From contig NZ_CP042304.1 of NCBI RefSeq assembly GCF_007859655.1, forward strand, positions 2,604,001 to 2,668,000: a stretch of 64,000 nucleotides of DNA, given 5' to 3'. The translations under genes were made by a program, and so were the position numbers. Position 1 is the first letter of the stretch; every line of letters starts with the position of its first letter. A model generated the notes under the pieces. That model made no database searches and was not told where the DNA came from. It worked only from the letters and a program-made list of their open reading frames with translations. This document shows, piece by piece, positions 25,119 to 37,111 of the stretch. The DNA comes from Devosia ginsengisoli. Lineage in GTDB: Bacteria > Pseudomonadota > Alphaproteobacteria > Rhizobiales > Devosiaceae.

Positions 25119-25970
25119 ATGAAACTGCTCCGCATTGGCGCCAAGGGCGCAGAAAAGCCCGCCATCCTGGCCGAAGACGGTTCGATCCGCGACCTTTCCG
25201 GCATTGTCGGCGATATCGGCGGCCAGACGCTGACGCCGGAAGGCCTGGCAAAAATCCGGGCCACCGATATCGGCGTGCTGCCCAAGCTCGATGCCGGCCA
25301 GCGCATCGGCCCCTGCGTGGCCAATGTCGGCAAGTTCATCTGCATCGGCCTCAACTATGCCGACCATGCAGCCGAAACCGGCGCCGCCATTCCGGCCGAG
25401 CCGATCATCTTCATGAAGGCCACTAGCGCCATTATCGGCCCCGACGACGATGTCATCATTCCCAAGAATTCCATCAAACCGGATTGGGAAGTCGAGCTGG
25501 GCGTCATCATCGGCAAGGAGGCCCGCTATGTCGACGAGGCCGACGCCATGGACCATGTCGCCGGCTATTGCGTGGTCAACGATGTCTCCGAGCGCCATTT
25601 CCAGACCGAGCGCGGCGGCACCTGGGACAAGGGCAAGGGCAGCGACACTTTCGGCCCCATCGGCCCCTGGCTGGTGACCAAAGACGAGGTGGCTGACCCG
25701 CAAAATCTCAAGATGTGGCTCGACGTCGACGGCAAGCGCTACCAGGACGGCTCGACCAAAACGATGATCTTCGGCGTTGCCCATGTGGTGAGCTATGTCA
25801 GCCAGTTCATGAGCCTGCAGCCGGGTGACATCATCTCCACCGGCACCCCGCCCGGCGTCGGCATGGGCATCAAGCCGGACCCGGTCTGGCTCAAGCCGGG
25901 CAATGTGATGCGCCTCGGCATTGAGGGCATGGGCGAGCAGACCCAGAATGTGAAGGCGTATTCGGCCTGA
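25119..25970 (+). CDS. FAH-family hydrolase, probable 2,4-diketo-3-deoxy-L-fuconate hydrolase
   Basis: A 283-residue fumarylacetoacetate-hydrolase-fold enzyme. Metal ligands are visible in DWEVELGVIIGKEARYV, and GLNYADHAAETG, NDVSERHFQTERGGTWDKGKGSDTFGPIGPWLVT and STGTPPGVGMG are conserved. This exact pattern is typical of hydrolases that split 2,4-diketo-3-deoxy-L-fuconate or -rhamnonate into pyruvate and L-lactate. The L-lactate would feed the co-regulated LldD. A strong terminator follows at 25979. Confidence 0.88.
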   Translation: MKLLRIGAKGAEKPAILAEDGSIRDLSGIVGDIGGQTLTPEGLAKIRATDIGVLPKLDAGQRIGPCVANVGKFICIGLNYADHAAETGAAIPAEPIIFMKATSAIIGPDDDVIIPKNSIKPDWEVELGVIIGKEARYVDEADAMDHVAGYCVVNDVSERHFQTERGGTWDKGKGSDTFGPIGPWLVTKDEVADPQNLKMWLDVDGKRYQDGSTKTMIFGVAHVVSYVSQFMSLQPGDIISTGTPPGVGMGIKPDPVWLKPGNVMRLGIEGMGEQTQNVKAYSA

Positions 25971-25978
25971 AAGCAGCA

Positions 25979-26003
25979 GGGCTCCCATTGGGAGCCCTTT
26001 TTT
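25979..26003 (+). terminator. Rho-independent terminator after the FAH hydrolase
   Basis: An 8-bp perfect stem GGGCTCCC/GGGAGCCC with a 3-base loop is followed by six T. It lies 9 bp after the stop codon. Confidence 0.92.
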
Positions 26004-26061
26004 GGCGAGACAGCGAAAAATACGCTGACTGAATAACCAGCAAGGGCGCCGGACGAAAGGG

Positions 26062-27717
26062 TTAGATCTTGTCCGCGAACACTTCGGGATCGGACAAACG
26101 TGGATTCCAGACGTATACCGTTGTCGGGCGTCCGCCCGTGGCGCGTATTTCCGGGCGCAGGTAGCCATGGCGAAACAGCTCATGCAGCCCCTTCTCGACC
26201 GCCGCCTTGCCGAGGCCGCTCCAGCTGGAGCGGTAGATGTCCCGGGCGGTGAAGCAGTCGGGAAGGTGGAGACGCTTGTCCAGAATACGTTCAGCCTCCG
26301 CCGTCCCGCTGGCGCCGAGCGCGTACAGGCGCTCGGCATGGGCTGCCAGGAACGGCGCCCAGCGCAGCGCCATCTGCATCCCGGCAAACGACACCTGCTG
26401 ACGCCCGCCCCTCATGAGTTCGATCAGGAGCGCCAGGCTGGCAATGGTCTTGACCGACTTGACTAGGTGCGACTGCAGGGCCGGCGCCCTGGTCGCGGCT
26501 TCTGCGAGATTGCGCGCCGACCAGCGATCGAACAGGTCCTGTGCGGCCAGCTCGCATCGCAGAATTTTGGGGCCGATGCTGCCGCGAGAACAGTCATAAG
26601 CGTCGCGGAAGATCGCCCGTACTGCTTCCGCCGCGGCGACGTCCGGACGCCGGTCGATGCCTTGCCGGTCCGGCGCGGGATCGGGCCATACACTGAGCTG
26701 AAAACGTGCAAGCAACCCGTCCGCGCCGTTCCCATTGGCGTCCCGGACGATGGCCGTGAGCCGCGCAGGCTGGATGCCCCCCAGCAAGGACAGGGTTAGG
26801 TGGGGGATGTCGAGACGCGCTCGCCCGGCGCGATCATGGCTGTGGCGCACATCACCGGTGGCGGCCTTGAGCAACATAGCGCGCTCGCTCGACCCGCTCC
26901 GCTTGATCAGGCGCGAGAAGAAGGCGGGCAGTTCGTCATGCACTGCCAAAAGGCCAAAAGGGTTCTCTGCCAGCAGCTGCACCATACGGGTTTCGCTGAC
27001 GTCGCCAACTTGCAGCCGGATCTGGGCTTGCTGCACGACCTGCGGACGCATGGAGAGAAGACGATGTGCCTCTTCCAGGTTCCGCGCCCGCAGGGCAAGT
27101 TTGGCCTGTGAGGCCAGTTCCTGATTGAGCAGCCGCGCCAATTCCATCTCGACGACAAGGCCCTCGCGCTGTTTCGCGTAATCGCGGTCAAGCCGGGTCT
27201 GCAGGTCATCCAGCGGCATCAGGCCCGCCTGTATGGACGGCGTCTTCATCATGCTGGCTTCCCCGATCAGCATGCCCCACAGGGCCGGCACCACGGCCCA
27301 GTCGTCACACGACCGCGGTGCGATGCGGATGCCGTTGCCGACGACACCAGCGAAGGCGCCGATCAGCGACACGGCGATAAATTCAGGGGGAGAACCCTGC
27401 CGGTCAGAAACGTCCCGCACATAATCCGATACACTAGGCGGCAGCATGTCCCAGGCGAAAGCAGGCACGGCTGGCATGGCGCCCAACGGGATCGGCTCAT
27501 CCCATCGCGCGTTCTCCCCGCCGGATGGACCATCGGCTGCACCGAACGCGGTGTCGGCCATACCGACATTGGCCTCGGCGGTGCTTGGGGCGATTTCCTC
27601 GCTGTCGTAAGTCAAATGTGCCTCGCAAACTCTTGCGAGAAAACTGTCGCCCGAATCCCTGACGATGAAAAACGCAATCTTGTAGAAGAAATGCTTTTTG
27701 CGATCGACGACCCCCAT
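26062..27717 (-). CDS. DUF3987 (YfjI-like) protein
   Basis: A 551-residue protein whose core (residues about 85-470) matches DUF3987: LPPSVSDYVRDVSDRQGSPPEFIAVSLIGAFAGVVGNGIRIAP, a P-loop-like GEASMMKTPSIQAG, LLAVHDELPAFFSRL and HLTLSLLGGIQPARL. These helicase-like proteins occur on phages and integrative elements. A C-terminal winged-helix-like region (SGLGKAAVEKGLHELFRHGYL) follows. The start at 27717 lacks an SD; ATG at 27561 is an alternative. No integrase or other element gene is adjacent, so this looks like an island remnant. Confidence 0.82.
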   Translation of the reverse strand: MGVVDRKKHFFYKIAFFIVRDSGDSFLARVCEAHLTYDSEEIAPSTAEANVGMADTAFGAADGPSGGENARWDEPIPLGAMPAVPAFAWDMLPPSVSDYVRDVSDRQGSPPEFIAVSLIGAFAGVVGNGIRIAPRSCDDWAVVPALWGMLIGEASMMKTPSIQAGLMPLDDLQTRLDRDYAKQREGLVVEMELARLLNQELASQAKLALRARNLEEAHRLLSMRPQVVQQAQIRLQVGDVSETRMVQLLAENPFGLLAVHDELPAFFSRLIKRSGSSERAMLLKAATGDVRHSHDRAGRARLDIPHLTLSLLGGIQPARLTAIVRDANGNGADGLLARFQLSVWPDPAPDRQGIDRRPDVAAAEAVRAIFRDAYDCSRGSIGPKILRCELAAQDLFDRWSARNLAEAATRAPALQSHLVKSVKTIASLALLIELMRGGRQQVSFAGMQMALRWAPFLAAHAERLYALGASGTAEAERILDKRLHLPDCFTARDIYRSSWSGLGKAAVEKGLHELFRHGYLRPEIRATGGRPTTVYVWNPRLSDPEVFADKI

Positions 27718-27899
27718 ATGACGTGCCTCAGCTCTACCCTCCCCCCGGCAGAGCGGACCTCCAACCCTGCCGGCTGCTGAACATTCAAAGGCTCAAGCTC
27801 TTCCCTTCCGTCGACGCAGTTGACGCCAATAGAACGAGCGGGCCTACGGCGAGCAGCCAGGTGGCCTTTTGTCAGTTTTGTCGCGTTTATCACTGCCGG

Positions 27900-28059
27900 C
27901 CCTGCGGTGGCTTGCGTCACCATTACCGGCCCCGACGTTCCTCTCGGGCCCAAGGCTGGGCTTTCACTATCCCTGATTTTTCATGAGCTCGGAACCAATG
28001 CCGTCAAATACGGAGCATTATCGAGCCAGGACGGAAGGGGCGATGTCTCCTGGAAGTAA
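27900..28059 (+). pseudogene. HWE histidine kinase fragment
   Basis: The frame reads VTITGPDVPLGPKAGLSLSLIFHELGTNAVKYGALSSQDGRGDVSWK and stops. This is the HATPase N-box region of HWE-family kinases. The dimerisation domain upstream and the DxGxG lobe downstream are missing, so it is a scrap. Bases 27718-27900 hold nothing else I recognise. Confidence 0.75.
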
Positions 28060-28085
28060 GGAAGCGGTGCCTGCGCTTGCCACGC

Positions 28086-31000
28086 TTAAGGGTCAAGCGG
28101 GGCCTTACGTCCCAGTTCCACGACAAGGACATGCTTGGCGCCATCGAGCGGGAGCTCGAAGACCCCTCTTTGAGGCAGTAACGGTATCCCGTCTATTGTC
28201 GCGCTGCTGGGTGCTTCAGATGGTTCACTTCGGCGGCGCGCGATGACGTCGCAGCTTGTGCCCGCCAGGAACAGGGTTGCGGAAAACTCCGGCCAATCCG
28301 CCGGGATGCAGGGATCGACAACCAGCACGTCGCCTTGCCGTCGTAGACCCAGAATGCCTTCGATCCCGGCGCGATACATCCAGCCTGCCGATCCCGTGTA
28401 CCAAGTCCAGCCGCCTCGCCCGACATGCGGCGTGACCGAATAGATATCGGCCGCCACGACATAGGGTTCCACCTTGTAGCGCGCGGCGGACTGAGTATCC
28501 CAAGCGTGGTTGATAGGGGTGACGAGAGCAAAGAGTTCGTGGGTCTTTTCGCTGAGGCCGAGCTTGGCAAACGCCATTATTGCCCACATCGCCGCATGGC
28601 TATATTGGCCCCCGTTCTCCCGCAGGCCCGGCGGATACCCCTTAATGTAGCCTGGGTCACGTGCCGTCCCGTCGAATGGTGGCGTGAACAGCAACGCGAT
28701 GCCGTCCTGCTTGCGGATCAGGTGCCGGTCCAGTGAGGTCATGGCCGTAAGCGCGCGGATCGGATCGGCCGCACCCGATAGCACTGCCCAGGATTGGACG
28801 ATGGAGTCGATGCGGCACTCGTCATTGTCTTTTGAGCCCAGCCAGGACCCGTCATCAAACGTGGCGCGGCGGTACCAGGCGCCATCCCAAGCCTCGCGCT
28901 CCAGCGCGGTCTTGAGGCGGGCGGCATGGTTTTTCCAGCGTTTGGCGCGCATGGGGTCGCGCGGTTCGGCGAAAGGCATGACGAGATCGATGGCGCTGAT
29001 CAACAGCCAGCCCAGCCAGACGCTCTCGCCTTTGCCACCTTCGCCGACCCGGTTCATGCCGTCGTTCCAGTCCCCTGTCCCCATGAGCGGCAAACCATGG
29101 GCACCTGTGAGCTTGATGGCCTGGTCGAGGCCGAGCGCGCAATGCTCGAACAAGGATGCCGAGCGTTCGGAGGTCATGGGTTGAAAAAACGCATCGTGCT
29201 CGCCCCCAGCCAGCTTCTGGCCTTCGAGAAACGGGACGACTTCATCGAAGATGGTTTTATCCCCTGTCGTGGCGGCATAGCTGGCGGCGGCGAAGGCCAG
29301 CCAGACCCGGTCGTCGGAAATGCGTGTGCGCACGCCCTGACCGGAATGGGGCAACCACCAATGCTGCACGTCGCCTTCGATGAATTGCCGTCCGGCAGCG
29401 CGCAGGATATGGGCACGGGTATCCTCGGGCCTGGACAGGGTCAGCGCCATGCCGTCCTGCAACTGGTCGCGGAAGCCGTAGGCGCCGCTGGCCTGGTAGA
29501 AACCGGAGCGCGCCTGGATGCGGCAGGCCAGAGTCTGATAGAGCAGCCAGCCATTGAGCATGATGTCCATGGCTCGATCGGGGGTGCTGACCTGCACTGT
29601 GCCCAAGACCGACTGCCAATGGTCGGCGACTTCGGCTAGCACGGCGTCGAGGTCGGCAGCGCGATAACGCGCAATCAGTTCGTGCGCCGACGTCTCGGAT
29701 TCCGCTTCGCCCAACAGGCAGACCAGTTCGATGCTTTCGCCTGCTGCCAGTTCGATATTGGTCTGCAGCGCGGCGCAAGGGTCCAATCCGGCCCCGGTTT
29801 TTCCGGACAATGACGCCTGGCCGACAAGCGCGGCCGGTGCCGCGGCATCGCCATTGCGTCCGAGAAATTCGGTGCGGTCGGCTGTCCAGACGGTTTGCTG
29901 TCCGCCCATATCGGCAAAGCCGACCCGGTCGGGAAACACCATCGCCCATCTGTTACGCGTGAACAGAGCGCCGGTCTGTGGATCGAGAGCCGTGGTGATA
30001 AACGGTGCGGTCGTACCGCGCTGCGTGCCGAGCACGAATTCGGCATAGCTGGTGACCGACAGCCGCCGCGCTCGTTCCGAGCGATTGGTGAGGGTGAGCC
30101 GCGATATCCTTATCGGGTCGGCGAGCGGCACATAGGCGAGCAGATCGCTTTCGATGCCATGAGCCTGATGGGCAAAGCGACTATAGCCGAAACCGTGGCG
30201 CGCCACATACCGTCCATGGTCGCGAATGGGTTGTGCCGTAGGGCTCCACAGAGCTAGCGTTTCCTCGTCACGGATATAGATCGCCTCCCCAGCCGGGTCG
30301 GCGACCGGGTCGTTCGACCAGGGCGTGATCTGGTTTTCGCGGCTATTGCCGGCCCAGGCATGAAAGCTGCCTTCGCTCGATACCTGAAAGCCGAAACCCT
30401 CATTTGCGACGACATTAATCCACGGCGCCGGGGTTGTGGCACCGTTTTCGAGCACGGTGACATATTCCGTACCATTGCGGGCGAAGCCGCCCAATCCGTT
30501 GAAGAATTCCAAAGAGTCGGGCTGCTCGACATTTTCAGCCGAGACGAGACCGCTTGGCACCTCCATAGGAAGAACAGGAGTCTTCTCCATGCCAGCATGG
30601 TAGGCGAGCTGGTCGCTGATGGGGCCGCGACGCGCCGCCAGCACCAGGCGTGCGGCGGCGTTGAGCAGGTTGCGCGTTTCCAGATTCATTAGGTCGGCGC
30701 GGAGCACATGCACCGAGCCTTGTGCCGGCCTGTCGTCATAGCGCGGCCGGGACTGGCTGGAGCGCACAGCCGCTTCGATGGCGTTCTGCAAATCCTGCAC
30801 ATAGGAGGAGCCACGCTCATTCACGATCACCAGGTCAACGGCCAATCGCTTGATGCGCCAGTATTCGTGCGCCCGCAGAATTTGCCGCACCTGCGCCATA
30901 TCTTCCATGGCATCTATGCGCAGAAGCACGATGGGCAGGTCACCGGAAATGGCCTGCGGCCACAGGGCCGATTGCGGCCCCATGCCGTTGGCAATGATAT

Positions 31001-34000
31001 CTGAGGCGGGCCGAAAGCGTGGATCGGCGTAAAGGATGGGCGCGGCCAGCCGCTGGAAGTCGGCAGCTTCATCGAGCGCGATGCCAAGGTGATAGAGTTG
31101 AACCTGGGCCTGCGTCCAAGCCAGGGTGCGGGCGCGTCCATAGGCGCTGCGGTCGTGATGCTTGTCGATCAGTTCCATCAGTTCGGCGCGCGATGAGGCC
31201 ACCAGCGTCCAGAAAGCAATCCGGGCGACCTTGCCGGGTGGGATGCGCACATGCCGGCGCAGCGAAAACACCGGATCGAGCACGGTGCCGACCATGTTCG
31301 ACAAAGCCTTCCCGTCATGGATGGCAGCGGCATTGCCGACGGCACGGTTGCGCCCAAGAAACCTGGCACGGTCGGATTCATGCTGCGGATCGGCGATGAC
31401 TTCGCCTTCGACGACGGCGAAATGGGCGGCCCAGATTTCAGGTTCGGAGGGTGAACGCCGGCGGCGCGTGGCGATCAGGGCGTCAAACTCGGCGAGATAC
31501 TCGGTTTCCACGAACATTTTGGCGAAGGCGGGGTGGGCATTATCGGTTGCCGGCGTGGTCAGCACCAGCTCCGAATAGGAGGTCACCTCGATCTCGCGCG
31601 CCCGGCGACCGCTATTGGTCAGGCAAACCCGTCGCACCTCGCCATCGTCCTCGCCCGAGACCAGGACATCCATTTCAGTCGCCAACGTTCCGTCCCGGCG
31701 CATGAACTGGGCATGGTCTTCACCGAACACGACCGAGGCTTCGCCTGTCTCGTTCATCGGCTGTGCTGTGGGAGAAAAGACCAGTCCGGTTTGCGTGTCC
31801 TTGAGGAAGATATAGGCCCCGCAATCGTCGCGGGTGGCATCTTCGCGCCAACGGGTGATGGCAATGTCGCGCCAGCGGCTGTAGCCGCTGCCCGACGCGG
31901 TCAACATCACCGCATAGCGCCCATTGGACAGAAGATGGGTAGCGGGCGCAGCATCGCGCGGCAAAGTCAGGCGGCGGCCTGAGGGTGCTGCGTTGATCGC
32001 AACACCAACGGAGGCCCTGACCTCTTCGGCGCGCGGCCGGATAACGGCAACATCGCGCGGCATGCGCTCAGACAGCAGCAATTCGCTCGCCTTGATGATC
32101 GGATCGCGGTGAAACCGCTCCCGCATACGTCCATTGTCCAGCACATTGGCGAGGGCGACCACGGTCATGCCCTGGTGATGCGCCATATAGGAGCGCACGA
32201 TGGCGACATTCTCCCCCCTCCGGGAGCCTTGAGCGGGTGAAATCGAGCGCTTCGTAAAAACCATGCACACCCAGGGCGCCCATTCTCTCGAAGCGCCGAA
32301 AATTCTCAGCGGCCTCCTGCGGGTCGACCATTGCGGCGAGGCCAGTCGCATAGGGCGCGACAACCATATTGCTCGCCAACCCGCGTTTGAGACCCAATCC
32401 GGGCACGCCGAAATTGGAATATTGGTAGGTGAACTCGTAGTCGCGCGCATTGTAGGCGGACTCTGAAATGCCCCAGGGCACGTTGCGCGCCCGGCCATAG
32501 GCCTGCTGGCGGCCGACGACAAGCCGGTTGGTGTCGTCGAGAAGGCTGCCGGCCGGCGCACGCATCACCAGCGAGGGCATGAGATATTCGAACATCGAAC
32601 CCGACCACGAGATCAGGGCCGAACCATCCCTCAGCGGGGTGGCAGTGCGGCCGAGCCGGAACCAGTGCCTTGTAGCGACATCGCCCTTGGCGATGGCGAA
32701 GAGGCTGGCAAGCCGCGCCTCGGAAGCCAGCAGGTCGTAGCAATTGCTGTCGAGGCCATTGTCGGCCAGTGAATAGCCGATGGACAGCAGCTTCCTGTCC
32801 GGGTCGAGCAGGAAGGCGAAATCCATGTCGAGCGCCATGCGGCGCGCGGTCTGCGCCAATGCGACAAGGCGCTTGCCGAGAGCCGCGGGATCGTCGTGGA
32901 TCAACTGCCGGTCCCGGGCTCCCTCGGCCAGGGCGCGGCGCAGGGCCAATATCCAGAAAAGATCCGGGCCGGTCTGGTCCGAGACCGGGCCGGTTGCATT
33001 CGCCAGCTTGAGCGCCTTGTCCGTCAGCCGCAACAACGCCGGAGTGACGAGGTCGAGGGACTGCGGTCCCTTGAGCAAGAGGGCGATTTCCTCAAGAACG
33101 GACGAAACTAGGCTATGGCCTTCACCCGGACTGTCTTTGCTCGCCGCTGTCGCAAGCGCCAGTGTATCAAAAAGCCCCTGCGAAGAGGCTGCCGGCGGCA
33201 CTTCCGCCCAGTCTTCGCAGGCATTGGCGAGTGCGATCAGATGGCCCGCGAGATTGCCGCTGTCGACCGACGACACGTAGGCCGGATCGAGCACCCTCAA
33301 GTCGCGCGTATCATACCAGTTAAGGAAATGGCCCCTGTAGCGGGGGAGCTTGTCCAGCGTGGCAAAGCCGGCCTCCAGCCGCTCGATGGTTTCGAGTGTC
33401 CCGGCCCAGCCGAAATCGCGCGCTGCCACGGCCGACAGGAAATAGAGCCCGATATTGGTCGGAGAGGTCCGGTGGGCAATTGCCGGTCTTGGCGTTTCCT
33501 GGAAATTGTCGGGCGGCAGCATGTTCTCTTCGGGCGTGACGAAGGTCTCGAAAAACCGCCATGTGCGCCGCGCCATCAGGCGCAGATAGTCGGCATCTGT
33601 CGCGCTGAGGGCTTTATCCATCCGGGCCTGCGGCGCACGGCTGACACGCAGGGCAATAGCAGGAGCGGCCAGCCAGATCGTGCCGAAGGCCATGGCGAGC
33701 GGCCAGGCTGGCGGTGCGGCGATCACCGCCGCGGCCAGCATGAGAAGCGCCAAACCGATGCCGCCGGCCATGTCGCGATAGAACCCGCCCAAGGCCAACC
33801 GCGCCCTGCCGCCCGAACTGGCCGAAGTCGTCCATTCGAGCAGATGCCGGCGCGTCACTGCGAGGCGGAACAGCGTGCGCAGGATGGCGTCGCCATTGCG
33901 CCAGGACTGATCGGGAAGAAAGGCAAGACCGAGCCCGATCTGCAATCCCGCCATTCTGAGATCACCGAAGAGGCCGCGCAGGTGGGCGCGCCATTGCAGC

Positions 34001-36564
34001 CCAGGGCGCCCTGGAATGATGGCAAACAGAGCCGGCAGGAGCGCGGGGATGGCCAATGTGACCAGGATTGCCCCGGCTGCGATAATGCCGATCCGAAGCG
34101 GCATCAGGCAGCAGAGCGCCAATGCGAGGAAGGCAGCCGGTGCAAGCAGCGACCGGCGCAGATTGTCCACCATCTTCCAGCGGCCCACGGCCGGCACGGC
34201 GCGATCCGAGCCGATCCAGGGCAGCAATTGCCAGTCGCCTCGCGTCCAGCGATGCTGCCGTCGTGCGGCCACGTCGTAGCGCGCGGGAAAGTCGTCGACC
34301 ACTTCGATGTCCGAGGCCAGCCCCGCCCGTGCGAAAGCGCCCTCGAACAGGTCATGGCTTAGCAATGTGTTTTCGGGAATGCGACCGGCAAGCGCCGTCT
34401 CGAAGGCATCGACATCATAAATGCCCTTGCCGGTATAGGAGCCTTCGCCAAACAGATCCTGATAGACGTCGGAGACAGCCGCCGCATAGGGATCGATGCC
34501 GCCGGGCGCCGAAAAGACACGCTGATAGAGCGAACCCTCGCGCCTGAGGGGCAGAGATGGGGTGACGCGAGGTTGCATGATGGCGTAGCCATCAATAACG
34601 CGTCGGCCTGTCGCGTCGAAGCGGGGCCGGTTGAGCGGATGGGCCATCTTGCCGATCAGGCGCAGCGCCGCATCGCGCGGCAATTGCGTGTCCGCGTCGA
34701 GGGTGATGACATAACGCACATCCGTGGGCACTGCTGGCAACGCGCCGGTTTCGGTAACAAAGCTGGTATCGGTCGCCCCGCGCAGCAGGCGGTTAAGCTC
34801 ATGCAGCTTGCCACGTTTGCGCTCCCACCCCATCCACACGCCTTCGCTGACATTGAAGCGGCGATCGCGGTTAAGCAGCAGGAAGCGATCACCCGCGGGG
34901 CCGGGACCATGCCTGGCATTGAGCGCAGCGATGGCCTCCCGGCCGAGGCCGAGAAGCGCGGCATCGCCGTCGAGGATTTGCGCCTTGGCGTCCAACCCGT
35001 CTGTCAGCAGGGCGAAACTGATATCGCCACCCGCGCCGGAAAGGTAGTGGACTTCGAGCCGCTCGATGTCCTCGAGAAGCGTATTCTGATCCACGAGCAG
35101 CGTCGGGACCACGACCAGGGTGCGCAGCTCGGGCGGCACGCCCTCCGCCAATTCAAGACCAGGCAGACTTGCGGACCCCAACCCCCAGCCAATGGCGCGA
35201 TTGACGAGCGCGGTCGCCAGCTCGCTGGCCGGGAGCAGCGCCAATGCCAGAAAAATGCAGAGGGGCGCCAGGGGAAGCCCCAGGGCCATCAGACTCCAGC
35301 CGGTCAGCGCGAGCAGCGCGAAGGTGATAACGGTTATGGACAGGACATATCCGCCTATCCCGAGGCGACCGGCCAATCGCCCGAAACGCAGCCTGGCGGG
35401 CATGCGAAAGCCGATGGCCTGTTCGAGCGCCGGCCGTCCGCGTCCCAACAGGTGATAGCCCGTATCGCCCTGCCGGTCTGCTTCAATACCTGTATCGATT
35501 TGTCGGGCTGCCGACAGGGCTGTCTGGGCGATATCGAGCTCTGAGAGCTGCGAACCCCGCGCCAGATGCTCGATGGCGCTGCGATAGAGATCGCGCGTGG
35601 CGAAATCCATGCGGGCAAAGCCATCCGCCTCGCCCAGCTTTGCATCGACCAGGCTGACGCTTTCGAACAGGTCCGCCCAGTCGATGTCGGAAATCAGCCT
35701 CATGCTGGTGATGATATTGCGCACCGTGACATTGGATGCGCCCTGGCGCTGCTGGGCGTGCAGCACGACCGTCTCGATGGAGGTTTTCTGCCCGGAAAGG
35801 CGTGCTTCGAGCCAGCCATGAGCCGGTGTGGTGCTCGGATCATGGTCGCGCAGCCGCTTGGCCAATTGCGCCGCAAACAGCTCGTTGAGGGGCTCGTCCG
35901 ATAGGCGCGCCATTGCTGCTTCGCCGCCGGAGGCGAGCAACAGGTCGGCCAGTCCGTCGCCCTCGGCGCGCGCCTTGCGTCCGGCGGTAATCTGGTCCGC
36001 CAACCGGCGTAAATTCTCTACCAGCACGATGCGCAGAGTGATCGCCACCGCCCATAATTCGCCGATAGTCAGTGGCTGGACCTGCTGGTAGGCGGCGATG
36101 AACCGAGCCAACGTTTCCGGGTCGAAATGGCTGTCGGTATGGGCGATGAACGCCCAGGCCAGCCCGAAAACCCGCGGATAGCCTGCGAAGGGACCATCGG
36201 CGAGCTTGGGCAGTTGCCGGTAGTAATTTGGTGGCAGGTCGTCGTGGATCTCGCGGATCTGCTCCTCGACCAGATGATAGTTGTCGAGGAGCCATTCGGC
36301 AGCCGGCACGACGCCACGATCGCTGTCCATCTCCATGGCGCTGGCACGATAGGCAGCCAGGAGGACGACAGCATTACTTTTGAGCCTTTTGTGCAGCGAG
36401 AGCACGGCTGGCGGACGCTCGGTAATGCGCTGGGCCAAAGCAAGGCTTTGCGCATGTTGTTCGAGCCGCTCGACACCGAACAATTCCTCGCGCACCGGAG
36501 CAGTATCGAGCCAGGGACTGACGGGCCGCATCTGACCGCCGGCAGTTGCAGCCGCACGGGTCAT
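28086..36564 (-). CDS. ndvB: Cyclic beta-1,2-glucan synthase, frameshifted
   Basis: About 2,825 residues once one base is removed; homologues in Brucella and Rhizobium are near 2,800. The N-terminal half has membrane segments (near residues 400-455 and again before and after about 900), a GT84 glycosyltransferase (YVITLDADTQLPRDAAL, GEGSYTGKGIYDVDAFE, RRQHRWTRGDWQLLPW), then the glucanase-like cyclisation region (TSPTNIGLYFLSAVAARDFGW). The C-terminal half has the GH94 phosphorylase domain with catalytic Asp in MGTGDWNDGMN. The frame breaks at the C6 run 32213-32218 (plus strand): LPEGG should read LPEGENVAIVRSYMAHHQG. The product makes periplasmic cyclic glucan for osmoadaptation and host interaction. 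Confidence 0.9.
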
Positions 36565-36694
36565 CGTTTCTTCTTTGAGACCACGATCCGCTCCAGCACT
36601 GCTTTGCTTGACAGCGCTGCTGCCTCAGCCACCGGTTCCCGCACTTTTTGGGCTTCTTGATCTCGCGATTACCGCGTTTCTGTTCCTTGGCCAT
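36561..36694 (-). CDS. Small basic protein coupled to the glucan synthase, frameshifted
   Basis: The frame begins MAKEQKRGNREIKKPKK and, if one A is restored to the A5 run (plus-strand T5 at 36645-36649), continues VREPVAEAAALSSKAVLERI and ends KKKR, 44 residues in all. Its TGA then overlaps the ndvB ATG. Without the correction the frame runs on meaninglessly inside ndvB. Similar short Lys-rich proteins starting MAKEQKR occur in related bacteria; the function is unknown. Confidence 0.7.
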
Positions 36695-36814
36695 GATTGA
36701 TCCTCGGCCCGGATGCGGCCGGACGGCCGTCCGGAAAAGCCCGGATTGGTTGTCTTTGGATAAGGAGCGGCAATGGCGAGACTGGAGACTGCCGTTTGCT
36801 CCTCGCAGCCAAGG

Positions 36815-37048
36815 CTATTCCAGGAGCCCTGGTGGCAAATTGCCCAGCTTGAGCAATATGCGGGGCTCGTCATAGGCGTCAGTTTCTACATCGACCTCCT
36901 GTGAAAAGGCGATGACACCAGCGCGCATCGGCGCAAGCCTCTCGGCCGTTGCCATCGCTTTTTCGGCCGTCTTAACGGCTTGTACCGGATCGGCGACGAA
37001 CTTCCGGCCGACTTGCTTGAACGCCTGAACCAGATACATCGTTGCCAT
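36815..37048 (-). CDS. Small conserved hypothetical protein
   Basis: A 77-residue soluble protein: AFKQVGRKFVADPVQAVKTAEKAMATAERLAPMRAGVIAFSQEVD, then acidic and ending GNLPPGLLE. The pattern resembles short proteins found in many Rhizobiales with no assigned role. Codon use is ordinary and the coding frame is well defined. It is one of a run of small minus-strand genes between ndvB and 41 kb. Confidence 0.65.
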   Translation of the reverse strand: MATMYLVQAFKQVGRKFVADPVQAVKTAEKAMATAERLAPMRAGVIAFSQEVDVETDAYDEPRILLKLGNLPPGLLE

Positions 37049-37111
37049 TCCTGCCTCGCTACACTTTGAAATTCGGAGCCATTGCCATCATTGCGCTTAC
37101 CGGAGCGATCG

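Noticed and set aside
33115..34362. 415-codon plus-strand frame opposite the glucan synthase
   Set aside because: Arg/His/Gln-rich shadow of the transmembrane and glycosyltransferase region.
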